Positions 60,232 to 64,000 of a stretch of DNA of 64,000 nt are shown piece by piece. The notes beneath the pieces are model-generated. The model ran no database searches. It was not told where the DNA came from and saw only the letters and a program-made list of their open reading frames with translations. Where the stretch lies: the NCBI GenBank assembly GCA_023055425.1, contig JALGPY010000005.1, positions 83,865,495 through 83,929,494 on the forward strand. Direction: 5' to 3'. Made by a program: the position numbers and the translations under genes. The number at the start of each line of letters is the position of its first letter. Positions within the stretch are counted from its first letter, which is position 1. The stretch comes from Linanthus parryae (taxonomy: Eukaryota; Streptophyta; Magnoliopsida; Ericales; Polemoniaceae).

Positions 60232-61760
60232 CTGTAGTTAAAACCAGTCAAAATTAAAAGCGGTTGGTGTACAGCACATAGCAAAAGACAAGCAAATAGA
60301 GGTGACCATTCATTTAGCAGTTGTTACCTACTTCAGTTTATTTCCTTGTTGACCAAGTATTGGTCCCTATTTATAGACTCCTGTAATAGTTTAGATAATT
60401 ACGTATCATTCAATAATACATTCTTCTCGTATTCTACCATGGTGTTAGCCTATGAGAGAACTGCAACTCCTACATTTCACGTGGGGAGATAGACGAGGTG
60501 ACCAGGGTCATATTGCATGCCTTCAAGGATAAAGGATGTGCCAAATCCAGGAATATTGAGAGTGATAACTCATAGCTATTTAAATTTGGTAAATAACCTA
60601 TTGCAATAACAGTAAAAGACAATAACCACCCCATCTTTTGATAAAAATACACTTTGGTCCTCAGACGTCTGAATAATTCCACTTTGCACCCTCATAGCAA
60701 ACAGACTCTAACGGCTGTATTGAAAGGACAATCCTACCCCTAACATTAGTACAAAATTACAACATATAAAAGCCCATTCTTCACCTACTCCTCATTTCTA
60801 ACCCCAATCCCACTTCTCTCTTCCCCTCTGTCTCTTCCTCTTTGGCTGTGAACACAGAAGCAGAAAAAACCCACCATAATCTCTCCCTCTTCACCTCCTG
60901 CTCGACCAGAAACAGCAGCAGCGGCAACGGTAACAGCAGCAGCGGCAACGGTAACAGCAGCAGCATCCCTGACGTCGGCCGGAGCTCCAGCCCCACGCCA
61001 CTACCGCAGCCACTGTTCACCAACATCTCTTCTCTCTCTCCTCCTCCTATACCTTCTGAATGGTCTTCTCCTCTTCTTCTTCTTCGTCTTCCTCCCTCTG
61101 CCTCCTTCATCTCTTTCTGTATCTTCTCTTCTATCTCTCTCTCTCTTTCAGCCACGAACCAAACCCGGAAGTGAGTAAACCCATAAATTGAGTTTCGTTG
61201 GTTGGTTCGAATCGGTAGCGCTATGGTTCGCATTGGTGGATTTGGGTGTCGATCTAGTGGAGAGGTGTTGATGAATGATGATGGCAGAGGAGAGAGAGAG
61301 GGGTGTTGGGTGGTGTTATGGCTAGGGTTTAGCTAAACAGAGGTGGCTGGGTTGTTGCGATAGGCGGTGGGTTATGAGATCGGAGATTGAAAGATGGGTT
61401 CTGGGTTCAGTAATGGTGAACGGAGGTGGAGCAGATGGTCTTCGTTGGTGGGCCAGAGGGGGGTGGGCTACGTTGCCTGGACTCTTCTAAATCGCCGCCG
61501 CACCCGTGTCGATACGATCCGACACTGGTGTGGGTATGGGATGTGTGGCGGGTGTGGCTAGATCTCACCGGACACGTTGACTAAAGCGACATGTGGTTCC
61601 AACAAAGACTTGGTCGCCATCCCTTTCCCTTAAATACACTAAACAAATTATAGTCCTTGTAGTTTAGCTACATTACAGTTAAATACACTAAAACGTGCTT
61701 AAACAAAATGCATTTCTTGATTTTCTGCATTCTCATGTATGACATTTAAAAAATATACTT
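60232..61760. other. Spacer with CT-rich tract; possible first exon
   Basis: 60640-60712 is a distant relative of the long-TIR element arms. From 60780 to 61170 the plus strand is CT-rich, open for 110 codons from 60842 (Ser-rich, low complexity), and ends near a donor-like GTGAGT (61171). This could be a 5' UTR/first exon of a gene or just simple sequence. No known domain. Confidence 0.35.
60911..60970. repeat. 21-bp tandem repeat, 2.6 copies
   Basis: Unit 'aacagcagcagcggcaacgg' + t repeats at 60911, 60932 and partly at 60953; the unit is seven codons long, keeping frame. Confidence 0.85.
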
Positions 61761-62689
61761 AGAAACAATTATTTTTCTAAAAAATAATACTTTTTAGACG
61801 AGTCCACGTATCCTAGTTTTAAGCAAGTTTGCGAATCCGATCTCCGGATCCATATCATATCCGATACCCGCACCCGAGTCCGTGTAACATAGGGGGTGGG
61901 TGAAGAGAGATCGAGAAGCTGCAGAATTTCCTTTTGATTGTGTTGAACCTCGAAAGTTTCAAGATGGTTCATTTCTTGTTTGTATTCTGGGTTCCAGTAA
62001 CCACCTCAAAAGGTTCAAGATCGGTTATCTGATCTGGGTTCTTTGATTTCAATTGGTTTTCATACTCTTATCTGCTGCTGTTGATTGAATAAGGGAGTAA
62101 ATTCGTAAAAAATACTGTATTACTACTCACCACCATTCATTCAAAAAAATTGAGACTTCATCATCATAATATGACACCTCAATTGAGAAACAAATTTCAT
62201 TTTTTTGTTCAATTTTCAGGTTTTCGATTTTTGGATTCTAGTTTTGGGCTTGTCAGTATGGTTTCGATTTGAGTTGGGATTGATTATTTTGGTTTGTTGC
62301 TGAAAGTTTGCTGAGAATTACGAAAGTTCAGAAATGAGAAGAACGACGAGGGATGAAATCTGCAAAAGTTCACTTTTGAATTGCGGGTTTTGTAGATTTG
62401 GGGTTTCTCCACTTTTTGATTCTTGGTTCTTGGATTTTCTTTGAGGATCTGATAGTTGGTGGTGGAGGGTACTAGGTTGCAAGAGGAAGAGGAAGAGGAG
62501 GGAATTTGTCTATTAGCTTCAATTGTACTATATGGGTGTGAATCTAGCAAAGTTATGGACTTGGTATTCTTGGTGAATCAAGCAAAATTCTGGGGAAAAT
62601 TTTATCTTCTTCTTGTTCTTCTTCTGCAATGGAATATCCTCGTCAGAGACACAAATGTTAACTCTTAAAGGTTCTTGGTGTTTGTGATG
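61761..62689. other. Spacer, nothing certain
   Basis: AT-rich. A 70-codon plus frame at 62456-62668 has an acidic start and a hydrophobic segment (FYLLLVLLLQWNILV), but no recognisable family and no supporting context. Confidence 0.35.
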
Positions 62690-62814
62690 TTCTTGGTGTT
62701 CTTGGTGATATAAACAGGGGAAATAAAGTCCAAAAAAGCACACAGGGGTAATAAGGTCCGAAATTTTTTTATCACCCACTTTTCTAACGGAACATGACAG
62801 AAGGGTGCTAAGTG
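62690..62814. repeat. Fragment related to the long-TIR element
   Basis: 'ttcttggtgata', 'agtccaaaaaa', 'acttttctaacggaaca' and 'acagaagggtgctaagtgt' recur in order at 29510-29630 inside the element at 28.5-31.9 kb. A dispersed repeat family. Confidence 0.7.
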
Positions 62815-62835
62815 TCTACTACTACTACTAGTAGT

Positions 62836-63122
62836 AAATAGATAAACAAATAAGATCTAAGAGAAACCAATACACCAACAGTCCACAAAAGAGATCGAAG
62901 CAGAAGCATTTCACTAATAGGAAATACCAATCCTATCTTGAAGAATTCCCCAGTAACACTTGGTATAGCCATTATCAGTAGTAGTAGTAGTAAACAAATA
63001 AGATCTAAGAAAAACCAATACACCAACAGTCTACAAAAGAGATCTAAGCAGAAGCATTCCACTAATAGGAAATACCAATCCTATCTTGAAAAATTCCCCT
63101 GTAACACTTGGTATAGCCATTG
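62836..63122. repeat. Tandem duplication of about 150 bp
   Basis: Two copies (about 62843-62972 and 62992-63122) share 'aaacaaataagatctaag', 'accaatacaccaacagt', 'cagaagcatt' and 'acacttggtatagccatt' with few changes. Each is preceded by a short (TAG/TAC)n run. No gene is evident; the following 63062-63283 minus frame reaches a donor-like GTAAGT but has no known domain. Confidence 0.8.
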
Positions 63123-64000
63123 GTTGTCCGGTTGCCCCTTTCAACAAATTTTATGCAATATGGGAAATCTAAAGGTCCACACTTCAACTTACCACTGGTA
63201 AAACTGTGCTGCTGAATGCTGGGACAATCTCCCAAAAAGTTATGCAGCCAAAATGTCCATGCAAACATGAAATCTAATGTCATTGATCTAATAGCTTATA
63301 TCCTTTTGAATAGGACATTCAACACATGTAAGTACAGGTTCCATCAGAGTATCCCAAGCTGCCGCCAGCTAAATCATAGGGCATTGCTTCAAAATCAACA
63401 GTAAAACCCTAAATTGGAAGGCTATTGTCGCCAACGAAATTGAGGACCTCATAGATCGATTTGACATTTGAACTCTAGTAGGTTTGGAAGGAAAGGCCAA
63501 GCTACTCCAATTTAGCTAAATGTAGCATCCAAAGCCAAGATGCAGATTAAAAACATCGCGTTGTTATGTAATATTGAATCATCAAAATTACCCTCCTACG
63601 TCTCATTACCCTCTGTTCTTGGGTAAATTAAATCTGGAAAATCAAAGATAGTAAGCCATTGTTTCCATTCATAATACGCAAAACCAAATTACGTTTATTA
63701 TTTATATATACGTCGCAGAACCACTAAATTAACAAGTCAAAGGAATGAACAAGCCTTTTCCCAGCTCAAATGGGGTCGACCAGATGGATCAAACTCCTCC
63801 AGCTGCGTCTTTCCAAAGCCATTTGCTCCCTTTTAGGTTCAATTTTACTAAATTTTGTCTTATTGTCTATTTGTCTATACCAGGGTTCTTGTTGGTCTCC
63901 CTCTCCCTCGTCTACAAAATCAAAAGAATCAGACATTCTTTTGCTCTAAAGGGGTGCAACATCCATTCCTTACATGGGGAACAGATCTAATCCCAAAAAC
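63123..64000. other. Right end; SINE-like copy 2, otherwise nothing
   Basis: 63755-63850 ('ttttcccagctcaaatggg', 'gtcgaccagatggatca', 'tccaaagccattt') is the partner of the SINE-like copy at 3660-3790. The remaining sequence is AT-rich without a supportable gene. Confidence 0.4.

Noticed and set aside
63062..63283. Cys-containing 73-codon minus frame
   Set aside because: Half of it is the tandem-duplicated repeat read through; no family match.

Overview
The window is plant nuclear DNA, most likely from an angiosperm. It has a split chloroplast-type gene with nine short exons, a plant adenylate kinase gene with introns of about 2.4 and 2.7 kb, three phenylalanine ammonia-lyase (PAL) genes, and dense plant transposons (copia, LINE, hAT, Harbinger-like MITEs, short-LTR elements). 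I could not fix the species. AT-rich, MITE-rich spacers and long TE-filled introns suggest a medium to large genome.

Layout. At 1-5750 (minus) lies an organellar adenylate kinase whose 3' end runs off the left edge; exons are at 5451-5750, 2925-3065 and 1-212. At 5750-12496 is a TE-filled spacer with a hAT MITE with 8-bp target duplications, a Harbinger-like MITE, LTR pieces, a short-LTR tandem array and a LINE RNase H relic. At 12496-21252 (plus) is a nine-exon gene for a plastid thioredoxin-like AAED1/PRXL2 protein; its 4.9-kb intron 7 holds a short-LTR element whose left LTR is itself split by a MITE. At 22.4-32.9 kb is a nested TE stack: a decayed copia element split by a LINE and by a TIR element, the latter split by a hAT derivative. 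From 34.7 to 59.0 kb are three intronless PAL genes in tandem, 714 aa each, about 97% identical, all on the plus strand. Each lies downstream of a copy of one upstream repeat module. A fourth module copy at 48.9-49.7 kb has no PAL and was hit by a young copia element (43461-48926). At 60085-60231 (minus) is the last exon of an unrecognised acidic protein. The right end holds repeat fragments and a tandem duplication.

How the genes relate. The PAL genes make cinnamate from phenylalanine and so feed lignin, flavonoid and other phenylpropanoid synthesis; their proximal promoters share AC-type (MYB-binding) motifs and a TATA box, with the middle gene differing in both. From memory, Arabidopsis carries the corresponding adenylate kinase, AAED1-like protein and PAL1 within one small stretch of chromosome 2 (At2g37250, At2g37240, At2g37040), so the gene order looks like old microsynteny inflated by transposons and by local PAL duplication. 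I saw no novel defence, metabolic or regulatory system. The most notable features are the nested insertions, the PAL cluster history, and single-base lesions in otherwise young or conserved reading frames that could be real or could be assembly errors.
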